Shown here one piece after another: positions 12,423 to 25,502 of a stretch of 64,000 nucleotides of DNA (the first letter of the stretch is position 1; every line of letters starts with the position of its first letter). This stretch comes from Trichostrongylus colubriformis (taxonomy: Eukaryota > Nematoda > Chromadorea > Rhabditida > Trichostrongylidae), in NCBI GenBank assembly GCA_963978905.1, contig OZ022256.1, positions 8,663,501-8,727,500 on the forward strand, written 5' to 3'. Under the pieces are notes generated by a model. The model did no database searches, was not told the DNA's origin, and saw nothing but the letters and a program-made list of their open reading frames with translations. Both the position numbers and the translations under genes were made by a program.

Positions 12423-15400
12423 GAAATAAGGTCCTCCTCTCATCTTGGAGGATTGCGAAACAGAGCAGACCACATTAGCGAAGTTGTGGACCATGTTTAG
12501 ACAATAGATAGCTGTTGAAAAAAGTGGCTTCTACAAAGCTCGGGATGCTCTTTTTAATCGGGAATTTTGCTACCTATGTGTGGTCCTCCTAGATCCGCAG
12601 CTTTCACTTCATAATTTCACTTCAGAAAATCTCATTACTGTCGCTACTCCTACCACTGTTTTTAAGATTTGCTGAAACACTTGTAGTGCAATGGAGATGC
12701 GCCGTCGAAGATCGGATGCTTTGTCGTAACTCGAAGTTCTCAAAGAGCGTTTCAAATGAATGTTATATCGAGGCTAGATATTATAGGGCTATCCAAAAAG
12801 GATGCACTACGGTTTTTACGGTGCAACTTTGATTAAGTGACGTATGTTACAGCGCTTTTGCGCAAACTTAACTTAAACCGCCACTTACAAGCACAGTCAG
12901 CAGTATGCACTCGATTTTCATTTCTTTCGCTACGCTAGCAAAACAAGTAACATTCGAGTAAGTTTCTGCTGAAGGCCTCATACTATTACCCTGTGATATA
13001 TTTCTTCACTTTATCTTTATCACTCTGAAGCTCCCAGGTATCTTTTACTATCACCCTTCTCAGTTCCTAATAAATTGTAAGCTGCTAAACCTATGACGAA
13101 GAGAGATTTGTCGGAAAAATTCCGATCCAGCTTACCCACATATTTGCAGTTTAGTTGGGTCCAGCACTACTATACGACCAATGAGCTATGAATGTCGGTG
13201 GTTTTATCACAAAGACATTGTTTTAGGCTCTAATATACCTAATCCTTATGAATTTTAGGAATTTAAAAGAAATAAGGTCCAGTGCACAATGCATTGCACG
13301 AACTATGGGCCATCCTGTATATCTGATTGAACCCTACATTTGTAGAAGCCTTGACGCATCGTAGCTTACTCGTCCCCCTTCAGAACTTCCCCTTCTTAAC
13401 GCATTTGAGTGTGCTTCCTTGTGGGAAAGATTAGAGACAGATTTCCTTAGAGATTGAATGACATAATCAAGCCAGACCTAACGTTATACAGACTATTCGA
13501 ATACGTGAATATGTTACCTTTCTGGGAATGCTCTCATCAGATTTATTTACGCCTTATCCTACTGAGGAGGTTGAGTACGTGAGACGTGAAACCGTCTTAG
13601 GAACGCAATGTTCATAAGGAACAGTTTGAGAAAAGATGATTTTTAATCGGATTTCATTTCAGATAGCTACGTCAATATGAATAACCTCGTAAATATTTAC
13701 GTGTAGCTATGTATGTACAGACTAAGCCATGCATAAATCGAATGAACGGATTTGGCTCCGATTCTTGATGCACCTCCCTCCCCCCAGGGGATAATACCGC
13801 GGCGCTTTCGCTTTGGTAGGCCGTGGTGGCTGAAGGAGCTTTTCTTGGTCTGTTACCTTATCCTTCCACATGCCGAGTATGCACTGCACTTCGTCGCTTC
13901 GTAATGTCATCTCTGCTCAGGTAAACCTGGGAGAAGCGGCATATCCACGTACATTCATACTGACGGGAGCGGGTAATGATATACGGAGCCATTTCTACCA
14001 ACTCGGCTTGGCGAACATTATATTAATCCTCGAGAAATAATTAGGCGTAAAACTTTCAAGGAAGTGTACACAATATACGGAATCACACGCGAAGAAAGTC
14101 GCCGTGCCACTCGCCGAGAGGACCGCGCCAAAATTGGACACCAGGCTACATACCCCAAAACGGACGATCATCGCGTAGACCACGCATGGGTCAATGTACA
14201 TCTGTGGTCGATCCTGCAAACTACTATTATACTTTTCCATTTCCACTTGGGGAAAGATCCACTCCCCACCGACTGCAAGAACGGGGCTCGCATCGTGCCC
14301 ATTTGAGTCAGGGGGAGCACTCCACCACTTAGAGTCCATTACCCAGCCGTTTACGACGGCCCTGGAAGACTCCATTCTCGATGTGTAGGAGACCGACCTG
14401 CTCTCCTACTGTAAGCTTAGCAAGACTCCAAACTAAGCGGTCAGCTCGATCCGAAGACGGATCGACCGCTGATTGGAGCGTGGCCAATGTTTGTGGTCTC
14501 ATGCACCGATTCCAAGTACCTGAAGATACACCTGGGGATAATGGTGGTGCATCTGCAATTCGGACCGTACCGAGGCAACTAGAACATGCACATGGCCCCT
14601 ATCTCATGTCAGTTCAGGATATTACTCCCAGGGAGTACTCACCTTGATTAAACATATCCCATATATAGCAATTGCAGTTTCACAAATTGCTGAAGACAGC
14701 GGTAGGGATATTTGTTCGCCCTCTACATTACTAACCATTGAGGGTAGATGCAGACGGGTTAGGGGCCGAGTTAGCCAGTCAGGAATAGCCTCGCCGCACA
14801 GTGGATACCACGTAGCATGACTGGCAACGCTACGAAATCGCGAAAAAGACCACGTGGTGCATTTTCCAATGGGAGTTTCGCCACTGATCATCTTTTATCT
14901 ACAGGAATGTTCTTCCACAGAGAAAATTTCTTCTCAGTCTCCCGGGGGCTTTCAATATATGTGCCCCGTTTCTTTGGGAGGGGGGGGGGGGGTTGGAGGG
15001 GGTGGACCAGTATCAACAGTACCATCCTTTATGCTTTGAGCGCAATCTACTCCTGAGTTCCTGTACGGTTAACAACGATAATAACACTCAAAGATAACGA
15101 TAACACTCAAAGCATTTCATCAAAGCTGAGACCCAACGGATACTTATGACAATCGCCCTTTAGAAGCTATACGGCTTTTTCCAAAATTTCCTAATCAGCG
15201 AAGGTCTTATGGTATTATTAATACGTGGAATCCGAGCTGGGTCCACCATCTGCTAGTCGAGAAACTTTCGGCAAGGGGAGGGGGGCGTATTTGACCGGAC
15301 AAAAGGAGAAGAGTCGTACCAGCGGAGGTTGGCGATAAGAATAAAACTCACCTCTACTATTATAGATGATGGCAACAGTAACTGGCTGCGCCCCAGTAGA

Positions 15401-16836
15401 CAGGGAGGGGAAGCGGCTATTTTTCCCGACACCTGGGAGTGCCCCTATCCCAAGATGGGTCCAATCTCATTTGTACTACTATTACTGCCAAAGGGCATGT
15501 GCACTCCGATCAGGATCATGTGTGGATAGCATGCTTCTGATTCCAAGAATTTCTCGCTTAGCTTCCAGTTTCCTCTCTTACATCACTGCTGACGTACATA
15601 GTCTATCGTCACCTGTGAATTCAAAGAGTTTTTAGACCCAGTCCATGGGTAAAATGAAATGAGCGGGGCTTCCGCTTCGTAGAAGTTGAAAATGACGCCA
15701 AACATATTGCTTTACAATTCATTCCTACTCCATTAACACGATAATTTTGAAAACATGAAAAAGGACGTGGCAGCATCAAAGAGGAGGGGGACAAGTGGTC
15801 CGGGATTCGAATTCGGGGCCAAATTCCTCATGTCAGCCAAGCCTTCCATCGTTTCCACGTTGTTGCATTAGTACTGTGATGGGATGGTTCGATAAAAAAA
15901 CCTAATTATACATCAGTTGGATTGGAGAATCCACAAGGACTAAGCGTATCCAAATATTCCTGCCATCTTAGATGAATGCGGAATGCATGGCGCATTCCAA
16001 AAAGGTGTCGTTGGAAGCTCATTGCTTCATACGTTACTACCCGCTTAGTGTTACATGTCCAGAGGGGTGCACCACTAAACATTATCGCTGCGATAGAATA
16101 ATATACATTCAAAGTAGAGTTTAGAATTCCGAGTATAATATCCGAAAATCTTCAAAGTTTTTCTGGTAAAGCGGGACTGGTCTGAATTTGGGATGCCCTC
16201 TCTATTCGTTTTTATTTTGAAGTATTTTGAGTCAATGATACACCCATGAGTAATTAAGAACGCATCAACAATTATTCAGCAAAGATGCTGTGCAATTTCC
16301 TTATGAACAAATAGGAAAATAACTGAGGAAGTGAGTTGCAAGCAAACTGTTTACAGACGGTTTGGTCCCTATTGTGGCATGAGTACCACTTGATTATTTC
16401 CTCATTTTTACTTATTTATTACAGTAATCGGGAGTAATGACAATGTTTATGGGTGATACTAGCACGTGCGCGAGAAAATGATGTCATGATTGATGCGGAA
16501 GTAGAAATTTCCAGAACTACAGATCTAGAGGTAGAGTATGGAATATGAGCCTAAACTCCTGCCCACGACTACAAAGTTGTGCGCGCCCGTCCTCTTCCTA
16601 TTTGAGGAAGGTCACCTAGAATTACCTTTCATCTTTCCACTGAAGAGTGTATTGAATTCGATGGAACAAAGGCTGAGGGCGTTCAGATCATGAAAATGTT
16701 CAAGCCCGTTGCTGGCACCACTTCTTCCTGAAGTAATGAAAACGCTAAGTCCACTACTCATCGCCTGTCTTCTGTTTCTTGTTCTGACACCTTTCTAACT
16801 CTGTGATGAATTAATTTGAATCTCATTCCTGGTGCT
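12423..16836. other. Intergenic DNA with a poly-G tract
   Basis: This 4.4-kb stretch has overlapping ORFs of up to 126 codons (13995-14375, minus) with no recognisable domain or splice-site support. A 13-base G run lies at 14980-14992. I see no mobile element with clear ends. Confidence 0.4.
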
Positions 16837-17264
16837 CAAAGAAATGTTTCACAGAAACATGAGTTTCTTTGTTACCTATATATTTAGTATGTTGTATTTG
16901 TCTAAAAAGGGTCGCATGCGAAGTTTCACGCGAGAAAAATTAGGAATCTGCCAAGATACAGCTCCCCATTCTCGGCCGGGTAGGCGCGCTCACGAGCAAT
17001 AGCCCGCTCTCGTCGTTCACCGCGGTTTGGAAAGGAGAGTGAGACTGTTTACGTAATTTTCTGCTCCTACAATGCGTCTTCGACCGCGGCGAACGACGGG
17101 GTAGGCACTTGCACAGAGGCTCCGCTCACCCGGCCGAAATTTTGTAGTGCTGCGTCTTAGCCCAGTTCTCACTTTTTCGCCTGAAACGTTGCGACCTTCA
17201 TTAGGCAAATACAACATAAATTTATGGGTAACAAAGAGCTCGTTTCCCGTGTACCATTCCTTTG
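16837..17264. mobile_element. TTAA-type MITE, family II (diverged copy)
   Basis: The left end AAAGAAATGTTTCACAGAAA and right end TTTCCCGTGTACCATTCCTT are imperfect inverted repeats. Beyond them lie inverted subterminal blocks: GTTACC and TTGTATTTG on the left match CAAATACAACATAAATTTA and GGGTAAC on the right. The flanks are TCAA and TTGA, consistent with a decayed TTAA duplication. The 113-codon and 111-codon ORFs across it follow the palindromic structure and are not genes. Confidence 0.7.
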
Positions 17265-18227
17265 AAAGAAATTCAATTCTTGGAAATATCTGAGAAATTT
17301 TCTGCACCCTCCGGGCTGAATCCGACATCCACAATGGTACCACGAAACCTTGAAACAATTAAATCTGGAAGATTCTTCAACTGAAAGTTCAGCAGTACTG
17401 CTTTGAAGGGGTATGCAATAGACAAGGCGAAGGTCTGTGCGCTCTCCATTTTCCTGAGGATGGTTCCAGGACTGCTCTGGAATCATTAAGTCCCTGTTCA
17501 CCACAGTAATTCATTGTAAATTCATGAGTGCTCAGTGTTTTCAAATGTTACCCTCATTTAATTAGCTCAATTGCTCTTGAACGTCCACTCTACCTGTACT
17601 GAAGAGCACTCCTCTCAGCACTTTCATTAATTCGTACTTTGACATCTAAAATCACTCTGCGTAAGCAGGCTACTGGTATCGGATTACAATTAGAGAAGCC
17701 TGTGTAAAGAAACTTTTTTCGGGCATGTTATTCAAAGATCCCCGGCTAACTATGACGTAGGAGATATGTTTAATTAAACGTATACGGATTTGGTCAGTGG
17801 TGTTTAAGCGGAAAATTGCTTTACGTTGACAACAATGCACTGATCTCTAAGTAGCCACCCACTTTAAAATCACGGTATGGTTCAAAATAGCTCGATTAGA
17901 AAAACTAAATTAGCGCAGTGGTAGTTGACATGCCAGTCAATCAACTGCACCACGAGTCCAGTCATACTTTGGATTCGAGAGGGTATTTTTAAATTCTAGC
18001 GGATTTTCGGAGGGATATCAGGTCTGTGACCAGAGTGTGACCAGACCTAGTGAAAGCTACCACCGTTTCCAAATAATGATCCCTATTTAGAAGTGCTGCA
18101 TAGGATCAAGTAACCCAATTAAAGAAAATGCTCAAATTCCACAAGGAAATTGTCCTGCTGGAACCATGTCAACACGGAGATGAACTTTTTTCCGCAGAGC
18201 CAGTGAGGGAAATTGATGCTCGTTAAA
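17265..18227. other. Intergenic DNA, nothing supported
   Basis: No ORF with motifs was seen. A tRNA-like A-box sequence near 17911 was examined and rejected. Confidence 0.4.
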
Positions 18228-18231
18228 TTAA

Positions 18232-19062
18232 CCCATAACGTGCCGAGTGCAACACATGATGTTGCACGCAAACCGTTCCTGAGTGGCCAAGAGCATCACA
18301 TTGTGTTGCACTAGTGTCAAAACACATTTTTTCGTATTTTGAAATTGTATAATCCTTTCACTGTATGTTTCCGAATATGGAGAATAACATATCTTCCTGG
18401 AACCTATCCCTTCCAAAATAGCTAGGATTTTGGCACCATGTTTTTGAACACCATAGCTATGTGGCAATAACACAACATTTGCAGGACAACTACTCATCTC
18501 TACAGATGAGACTTTGACTGAGATTACTGTTCTATTGACTGCGGACCTAACTGTCTAATTGTACAGAAGCTTAGCTTTTGCCTAGGAGTGACATCAAAAC
18601 GCAACCACTCTCGCGGTGGTGGATTGGTGAGTTATCTCTTTCGTACGGGGTTCCTCCGGCGGTTTCCTGATGTTTCGTCAGAACCGCTAGAGGGATGAGG
18701 CGTTTGATGGTGTAGTGGATAGAATCCAAAATCTTGAGCCACGTTTAGGCCTTTGAGGAAGACGATCTGGTCGAAACGTTAGGTCATAAATAAAGATTCC
18801 ACCTTACAACCTCGTTGGCAAAACAGAGAAAGGTAAAACGCAAACCAATTTTGCTGGTACAATGATGAACACATATGTTGTTGTCCTTATCCGTAAATGT
18901 ATCCTCACAGCTTTAGCCTTCACAAATCGACAGTATCGTAAGACTCCAAAAAAGACGGTCCTGGGTGGCCGAGTACAACACACTGTGTTGGATTTGAAGG
19001 CTAGGTAAAAACGTCTGGCCATACAGGCAGGAACGGCGAAAAGAGCCTCGGTACGTTATGTG
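18232..19062. mobile_element. Non-autonomous piggyBac-like element
   Basis: The element is bounded by TTAA at 18228-18231 and 19063-19066. Its ends are CCCATAACGTGCCGAG on the left and CTCGGTACGTTATGTG on the right, inverted copies of each other. A further inverted block, CCGTTCCTGAGTGGCC against GGCCATACAGGCAGGAACGG, follows inside. Starting with CCC next to TTAA is the hallmark of piggyBac. Just inside the left end are repeated GTGCAACACA/TGTTGCAC words, resembling transposase-binding subterminal repeats. No transposase is encoded in the 831 bp. The interior at about 18720-18800 holds a segment reading GACGATCTGGTCGAAACG that looks like a foreign repeat nested inside. Confidence 0.75.
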
Positions 19063-19100
19063 TTAATATTAGATACGCCAAATTGTACGATAAGTCAAAC

Positions 19101-19300
19101 NNNNNNNNNNNNNNNNNNNNNNNNNNNNNNNNNNNNNNNNNNNNNNNNNNNNNNNNNNNNNNNNNNNNNNNNNNNNNNNNNNNNNNNNNNNNNNNNNNNN
19201 NNNNNNNNNNNNNNNNNNNNNNNNNNNNNNNNNNNNNNNNNNNNNNNNNNNNNNNNNNNNNNNNNNNNNNNNNNNNNNNNNNNNNNNNNNNNNNNNNNNN
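19101..19300. other. Assembly gap (200 N) inside a tandem repeat
   Basis: Exactly 200 N separate two near-identical flanks: AGATACGCCAAATTGTACGA ending at the gap, and ATAGATACGCCAATTGTACG just after it (19321-19350). The same word on both sides implies an unresolved tandem array whose true length is unknown. ORFs reported across the N run are artefacts. Confidence 0.9.
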
Positions 19301-19350
19301 TGGACTTATTCCTCAACCCAATAGATACGCCAATTGTACGATAAGCCAAA

Positions 19351-20307
19351 CTAATGTCGAAAAAGCACTAGTATTTCTACGAGGTTCTACTCTATCTTTG
19401 CGTATCGAAGCAGCCGTAAAATGGTGAAGCAGTTACCTTGATCTTGCGCCAGGGATAAGCCGCGCACCCTACTTTCCATCATAATGCTATTAGCACTCGA
19501 CTGCTTTTAGGCGTATGTGGTAGAGCCCCGTGGGGCTAACTAGTTAGAGAGTCATTCTTCAGATGTTCCCAGCAATTTTCCATTAAATCTTTTTACCCGA
19601 GAGGTATGAGGCTCGAGTAGTTTGGATAGGTATGCATCCTGTATTTGATCCTCTGCACATGTTAATGGGAGCGGCGCCACTTGTCGCGCGACCATTCGTA
19701 CAGAGCAAGTGCAACTTGTCCGAAACCTCAAGCTATGATCGAACTTGTGACAGGACAACTCTGAATAATTGAGTTTTGGTGGGTGATTCGGCCCATGACA
19801 TAAATATTGTTTCTCCTGCATGCATTATAAATAGGTTAGTGACATATTTCCTTTTACCTGACGTCATTATGTTTCCGTTCAAACCAGAATACAAAAAATT
19901 TGTCATAAATGCAAATGGGTTGCAAAGGACGCTTTGCAAAGGTTTCACATGAATAATAAAATCTGTGAAACTCACGTAGAAAATGATTAGCCTTCGTGTT
20001 TGTAAACAAATCTTGAAAAAAGCCTTTTTATCTTATAGGCGCACCCACTCAATCTTCGCTCATCGTCAGACCGATACGACAGTTTTTAAAATGGTTTAGA
20101 AATGTCAGAAGCCTTGATTAATAAAATGGCATTTTATAATTAGCGCTTCTTTAGATGAAGCTTTGCCTATCGACATCAAAAAATACGCTAGTTTGCTTTA
20201 AATTTTTATGGTAATATTTGATCGGAAGCTTAGCCATAAAATCCTTCTTCCGTTGTGGGGTATGCACGCGCGCAATGCGCCAATGCCGCGTGTGTGACAT
20301 GCACCTA
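19351..20307. other. Intergenic DNA, no supported gene
   Basis: A minus-strand ORF at 19552-19821 has fairly protein-like composition, with several cysteines, but no splice or homology support. Confidence 0.35.
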
Positions 20308-20479
20308 GGCCGCGTTCATACTCAGCGTCGTAGGGCATGGCCACGTTAGCAGACAACGGGACAGACATGGCATTGCGGATGTGCAGAGACGACGCAGGCA
20401 ATGAGACAGGGTGGCATAGGTGTAAACGCAGAGACGCACGCTTTACAAACTGCCATTAGCACCGCAGAGTATGAACGTC
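20308..20479. mobile_element. CGTTCATAC-family MITE (Harbinger-like)
   Basis: The left end GGCCGCGTTCATACTCAGCG is paired with the right end GCAGAGTATGAACG. The core is GC-rich and contains no gene. The terminal motif is shared with elements at 29059, 39291, 41668, 53375 and 63181, several of which show TTA target duplications. Confidence 0.65.
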
Positions 20480-22424
20480 TCCGCAAAAGACGCAGGCCTC
20501 CATGTACTGACGACCTTCCTAAACCATCAGATCCATCCATCATTTGATGGGCAGCTCAACATTTTTCAAAAGCGATCACTGTATCTAGTATGTACTGTAG
20601 GGAAGACAATCCGTCTAGATGCCCTACTTGTGTACGGAACAAACCAAATAATACACAAAACGACTTTTTCACGATTCACTGCATTTCATTTTATGCTTTC
20701 CTCAAAGGCTGACAAAGATTTCAATAATTGTATTGAACGATATACGTTTCTTCATCGTGAAATTTAGATGTCTGAGAGCTGCTTTTATGTTTAGCAGACG
20801 CAATTGGCACTTCAGAAACGTATTCCGATGCTCGTGGCATTTGCGGTTGAAATACCCATAAAATTTCAAAATTTCATGAAATTTCAGAGCATTAACTTTT
20901 TTACTTTTGAGGACAGGTAACTTATAATTTAAAGCTTCAGACAGACGTCTTTCTGGGGCAGCTGAATTCAAAAAAATGTACAGTTGCTTTGGAGCAGCGA
21001 CAAATGAGAAAATCTGCTCCAAAGTCATGATAATCAAAGACTTGTGCCTAAGCCATCTCAACCTTATGGCTTTATCGCTAGACACGCGGACGAAAGCCGA
21101 CGTGGACTTTCGCGTTTTCATTTTTTTCCGGAAAAGCCTCATGATTAGCCGACAATGACGTGCTTGGATCGAACATTAGCGTCCACATAGAGCTATTATG
21201 CTTAGGAGGCGGACACACTGGATGTACCGATTTTGATAGAAGCTGATCTCATTATGCGTGGTCGTACCGCCCCTTCCCCCCCCCCCCTTCCCCTACTTGG
21301 TATAGAAGCATTCCTTTTAGATTCAGTTTGTGAAATCTTGTGTGCCATGACATCTTCTTATCCTCATTTAGAATTGTCTCATCCGTATGAGTCAAGTGCC
21401 GTGTACTCCCATCCTACGGCAGTACTTAACGTCAATTCCTGGTTATTCGTCATTCACATGGTAGTTAGTTTACTCATTTCCTAATGGTCACTACGAACAT
21501 AATAGCCAGCTTCATAAGTGCTTGTATGAATGACCTTTGGTGTGTCATTATATCCATTTGGCTCCTACTAGTAATTTCTCTGGAAAAAATTTTATCCTGC
21601 ACGTTGCGGTATCTTTGAATTTGCAGTGAATAACCGTAATGCATCGACTTTCCAAATTTCCCTTTTCCTTTTGTTTTCTGCTCTCCCGCTACTCCCTCCT
21701 GAGTGCTATAGTTCTGCCTCATTCGTGGACTTCATGGTCTTACAGACATAACTATTCACAAGCCCCCTCAATTCGCCCCTCTATAAGAACCCCATCCTAT
21801 TTTTGATAGTTTCCTATGGAGTCAATTTGCAACAGGTTTCTGTATATTTACATAAATATTTTTTCGATATTTTATTGCCACATGAGATAGCTCATGGGAA
21901 ATAAAATATCTAGAAATTGAATCCCTCCCCTTCAAACATAGGTCGGCCGTAAATTTATAGACAAAACCAAACACGACTTGAAGTAAATAAAAAACAAAGT
22001 ATGTGACCAAAGCACGTGGAGCCTAACAAGGTGAGGGGTGGCAAGTGCTCCAGTGATTAGTGTTGGATCAGGTCATCCATGAGTGGTTCTATCTCACGAG
22101 AGGATTGATTCACTACTGATTTTAAGATCTTGATTACGTAGCTGGTCTATGTAATTATGTCAAAGAGCTGACTTACCTACAATACCACTACTAATTCATG
22201 GTCAATCGACGCCGAAAATCGTAAACCACGTGGTTTTCCCGTTTTTCTGCTATAACTTCCTTCAAAGATTCCCAAATATTTTGAAAATGGTACCAATAGA
22301 ATGCTCTAATTCAAGATGTATGTCAAGATGAAGGCCGAAAAATAAAGATGGGTATTTGTAAAGTTAAATATGTGATTGTTGAATATGTATTTGTAACTTG
22401 AATGTTAAGTGAGGGCATCTTCCA
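20480..22424. other. Intergenic DNA with one 146-codon AT-rich ORF
   Basis: The minus-strand ORF 20702-21142 is rich in Lys, Arg, Phe and Leu and has no recognisable motif. A C-rich tract lies near 21274-21288. Nothing here supports a gene beyond the open frame itself. Confidence 0.35.
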
Positions 22425-22428
22425 TTAA

Positions 22429-23066
22429 AGGAACAGGAAGGGGTCCGAAACAAGAGTAAGATGCAAAGAAATGAGCATTTTGTAACGAAAACTGAAGGTT
22501 AGAAGCGACGATCGGTGGAAAAACCCGAATTCAAAAGTGCATCGCTGCGGTGTGTATTCGCGCCTCATTCGCACCATCGCCCTGACTTTCCGAGTTGCCC
22601 GCTGTAGGAGACGGGCCGCGGTCCAACATTAGTTGTAGCACCTGACTTCCAGCGCAGTGGAGCGGCCATTCCCAACTACATTAGCATTCATGTAAGTACA
22701 TCTAAAAACAGTATAAGAAAGAATAAAGGAAAAAGTAAAAAGGAAAAAGCAGATTTGTAAAAGAAACATCTTCTCTTGGCACCATGCCACGGCGTCAAAT
22801 TGGCGAGTTTGTGCAATTGCGGCCACACAAACTCGTCCGAACTACGTCTGTTCTACCGTATCAGCATTCATGTAAGTACATCTAGAAACAGTGTAAGAAA
22901 GAATAAAGGAAAAAGTAAAAGGAAAAAGCAGATTTGTAAAAGAAACATCTTTTCTTGGCACCATGCTACGGCGTCAAATTGGCGAGTTTGTGCAATTGCG
23001 GCCACACAAACTCGTCCGAACTACGTCTGTTCTACCGTAGGCCAAAATTACCCCCTTCCGGTGTCT
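22429..23066. mobile_element. TTAA-flanked MITE, family I (long copy with internal duplication)
   Basis: TTAA flanks the element at 22425-22428 and 23067-23070. The inverted ends are AGGAACAGGAAGGGG on the left and CCCCTTCCGGTGTCT on the right. A block of about 179 bp beginning GCATTCATGTAAGTACATCT occurs twice in tandem (about 22686-22861 and 22862-23040), differing at a few bases. Two other copies, at 41259 and 42656, have a single version of that region. No protein is encoded; the ORFs that repeat across the two units are duplicated noise. Confidence 0.85.
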
Positions 23067-23070
23067 TTAA

Positions 23071-25157
23071 ATACAATCTCTAACTGAAGGTAGATATCAT
23101 CTACAATAAAGATGGAGGCTATATAGCTACTGTAACGATCCGTAATATAAAGTTTCGGCCTGAAGAGAATGTTAATTTCGTCGTTTCTATGGTGAATTAC
23201 CCTCCATGCAACACTGGTGACGTGACTTCCCGGAGCACTGGTCGGAGCACTTGCACGTAACCCCTTAGAAGAGGACGATCCAGGCACTGCCCATATCATC
23301 GCGGCCGCTGACCCGTCTCCTTCAAGTGTAGAGATCGCCCGCGTAGCCACTCCTGCCACTCCTGCTTCCTGATCCCTTCATCACCAGAGTTTAGGTACTC
23401 GTCCACACTCGGCATCCTCTTCTCAGCAGACTTAGTCGATTAGTTAAAGGCCATCATTATTTGCATAGTGCTTTGCAGGCCTTTCTGAAGTTCCTGAAAT
23501 CACGCAATTACGAGCCCTGGAACACTGTTGGTCGCGCTGGCCACGATTAATTCCCTACACACTCATAAATCAGAAATTCGATTCAGAAATTCGGTCTCTT
23601 TGAAGTTCACCCGGTGATCTAGTTCTTACTAGCACTGTCATGGTTCTATACTTTGATCGAAAAATTTCCTCTATGTAAGGACAACACTTTCAGCAAAATA
23701 GCCTTCTATACCTCACCATGCTATCCAAAGTAAACTCGTGATCAAAAGAAAGCTGTCCAAAATGAAGAGGAACAGGCTCGGTGTTCTGATCCTTAGTGTA
23801 CCCGGACCGTTACGCCCACGTCATTCGTGCCCTCGTCATTGCGTAAAGCGCTGAACTGCTTTTTATGACTTTTTGATGACTTCTAGTTGTTTATTGTTTG
23901 CGCTCATACTGAATCATTCATGTAATCAACTCCTACGCTATATACTATATCACATTTAGTAGGTTTATAATGTAGCTTGTCAAATGTTTATGATCTCAAT
24001 CCCCTGCTACCCCACTTGTACCTTGGTCTGGGCTTCAAAAGCGGAGGGCAACCTCGGGTAACCTCAAGCGCTGCAAGAGGCGGGCTAACCAGCCATCACT
24101 GTTGTAAAAATAATTACAGACGTGGACGATGGGGGGTCTTCCAATAAAAATTTCAACTCGATTCGTCCCTTTGCTTTCATGATATTCCTTTTTTCCTTTG
24201 TGTTCTTTGGTTTCTTGAAGAGCGATCTCTGAGGGTTACCGCCCTCAAGCCTTGATATAAAGGGTGGGTGTACTGGGCGTCGTCATCTAGCTAAACCTCA
24301 ATGGGACGTAACTTGCGAAATCTAGGGTGTCAATGGGCCATCCTATAAAAGTGCAGCATCATGGCCTTGTAGATATCGACATCAGTGTTCTTTGCACCAT
24401 TTCCTCAACACTTTCTTCCAGATACTACCCACCAAAGGGAGGTGTCTCTCAAGACCTCTTTACTTGCGCTAAAGACGCTCAAGAAAGAAGGCTAAGACAG
24501 GGTAGGAGGGGAGTGGAGGGAAGGGGAGAGGTGGGTCTTCGGGATTTAGAAGGAGACAGCTCTCTGAAATCACTAGAAATTGTTTAAAAAAATTGTTTTT
24601 GCTTTTTCGCCTCTTTTATTTTATCTCAGTCTCTCCTTCAGAAGAATGCGATCCCTTTCGTTTCTAACGGTTCAAGCACGACATTGGGTCTATGAATGCT
24701 TGGCCCATATATGCCCTAAGGCTGGGATTACACTTTGTGTTGTCATCCTGCTGTCGTGCGATCCGCAGGATCGCAGGAACCATGATAAATACGCATTTGA
24801 TACTCAGTCGAACTGCAAACGTACCGCAACCCGATCGCTAATATAACCTCAGCCGGTACTTATACGCCCAACCCTTACCGTTGAAGACCTCCTTCTTTAA
24901 ACACGGGTTTATGAGTGTCTATGATTTCTACAGTATCCCACGAGCTCTTCTATTCTATAGATATCTGCTGATGTTGTTTTTTCTTGTCTCTCAAAGTGAT
25001 CGTTCTTTGATGTTTATTGTTGTACGAATTATGCAGAATCTCACTTTAGTGTACACCTTACTAATTATGCTAACACATGATATCCGTGCTCTCTCTTTAT
25101 CACCACTGTTATTCAAGTATTCTGCAGATTATTTTATTCAATGCTGACGTATTACAG
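23071..25157. other. Intergenic or intronic DNA, nothing supported
   Basis: Short ORFs only. The frame at 24881-25147 is hydrophobic and leads towards the candidate exon at 25158 but lacks a convincing donor, so I leave it out. Confidence 0.35.
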
Positions 25158-25502
25158 AATGCGATATTCAATCTGCTCGATTGTCTTAGCCACGGCATGT
25201 TCGCTGATCTTCTTAAGGATTACGCAAGCAGAATTGAGGTAAATACTCAGGCATTTACTACTAAATATCACACAACATCTTGAAATATCATCCACGACAT
25301 TGTATGCCAATCTGAGCTGGTTTGGAACGATGACCAATTCTCAAGTCTGCATGGGAAATTGCTGGAGGATCAGGGGGATACGCTAGCAAACTCTCAGGCT
25401 TCTGAGCGAGTTCCGACAATGATGCATCCTGTTCTTGAACTTATATTCGCGACATTCCGGTTTCTTTTATTGAGTTCTTTGGAAAGTGAGGGTTTGAATT
25501 AA
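25158..25502 (+). CDS. Candidate two-exon gene fragment, family not recognised
   Basis: A candidate exon at 25158-25238 (27 codons) begins after ATTACAG and ends at GAG|GTAAAT, both in phase 0. It reads as a Leu/Phe-rich helix with LLDCLSHGMFADLLKDYA. A second open segment from about 25317 to a TAA at 25502 continues in the same frame (ELVWNDDQFSSLHGK, then MMHPVLELIFATFRFLLL). Between them, one in-frame TGA at 25280 must be removed by a 78-base intron, but the required acceptor TCTGAG is weak for a nematode. The composition is strongly protein-like and suggests a helical repeat protein. It could equally be a decayed gene with a stop. Function unknown. Confidence 0.4.

Noticed and set aside
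17903..17990. tRNA-like A box (TTAGCGCAGTGGTAG) followed by GATTCGA
   Set aside because: The T arm and acceptor stem do not pair and the spacing would need an odd intron. Not a tRNA gene and not clearly a tRNA-derived SINE.
18735..18790. Possible hammerhead-ribozyme-like motif (GAGGAAGACGATCTGGTCGAAACG), as seen in Penelope-type elements
   Set aside because: The first core base of CTGANGA is wrong and no flanking stem could be confirmed. It is kept only as a hint of a nested repeat inside the piggyBac-like element.
19060..19349. ORFs spanning the gap on both strands
   Set aside because: They consist mainly of N and are artefacts.
20702..21142. 146-codon minus-strand ORF
   Set aside because: AT-driven composition, no motif or splice evidence.
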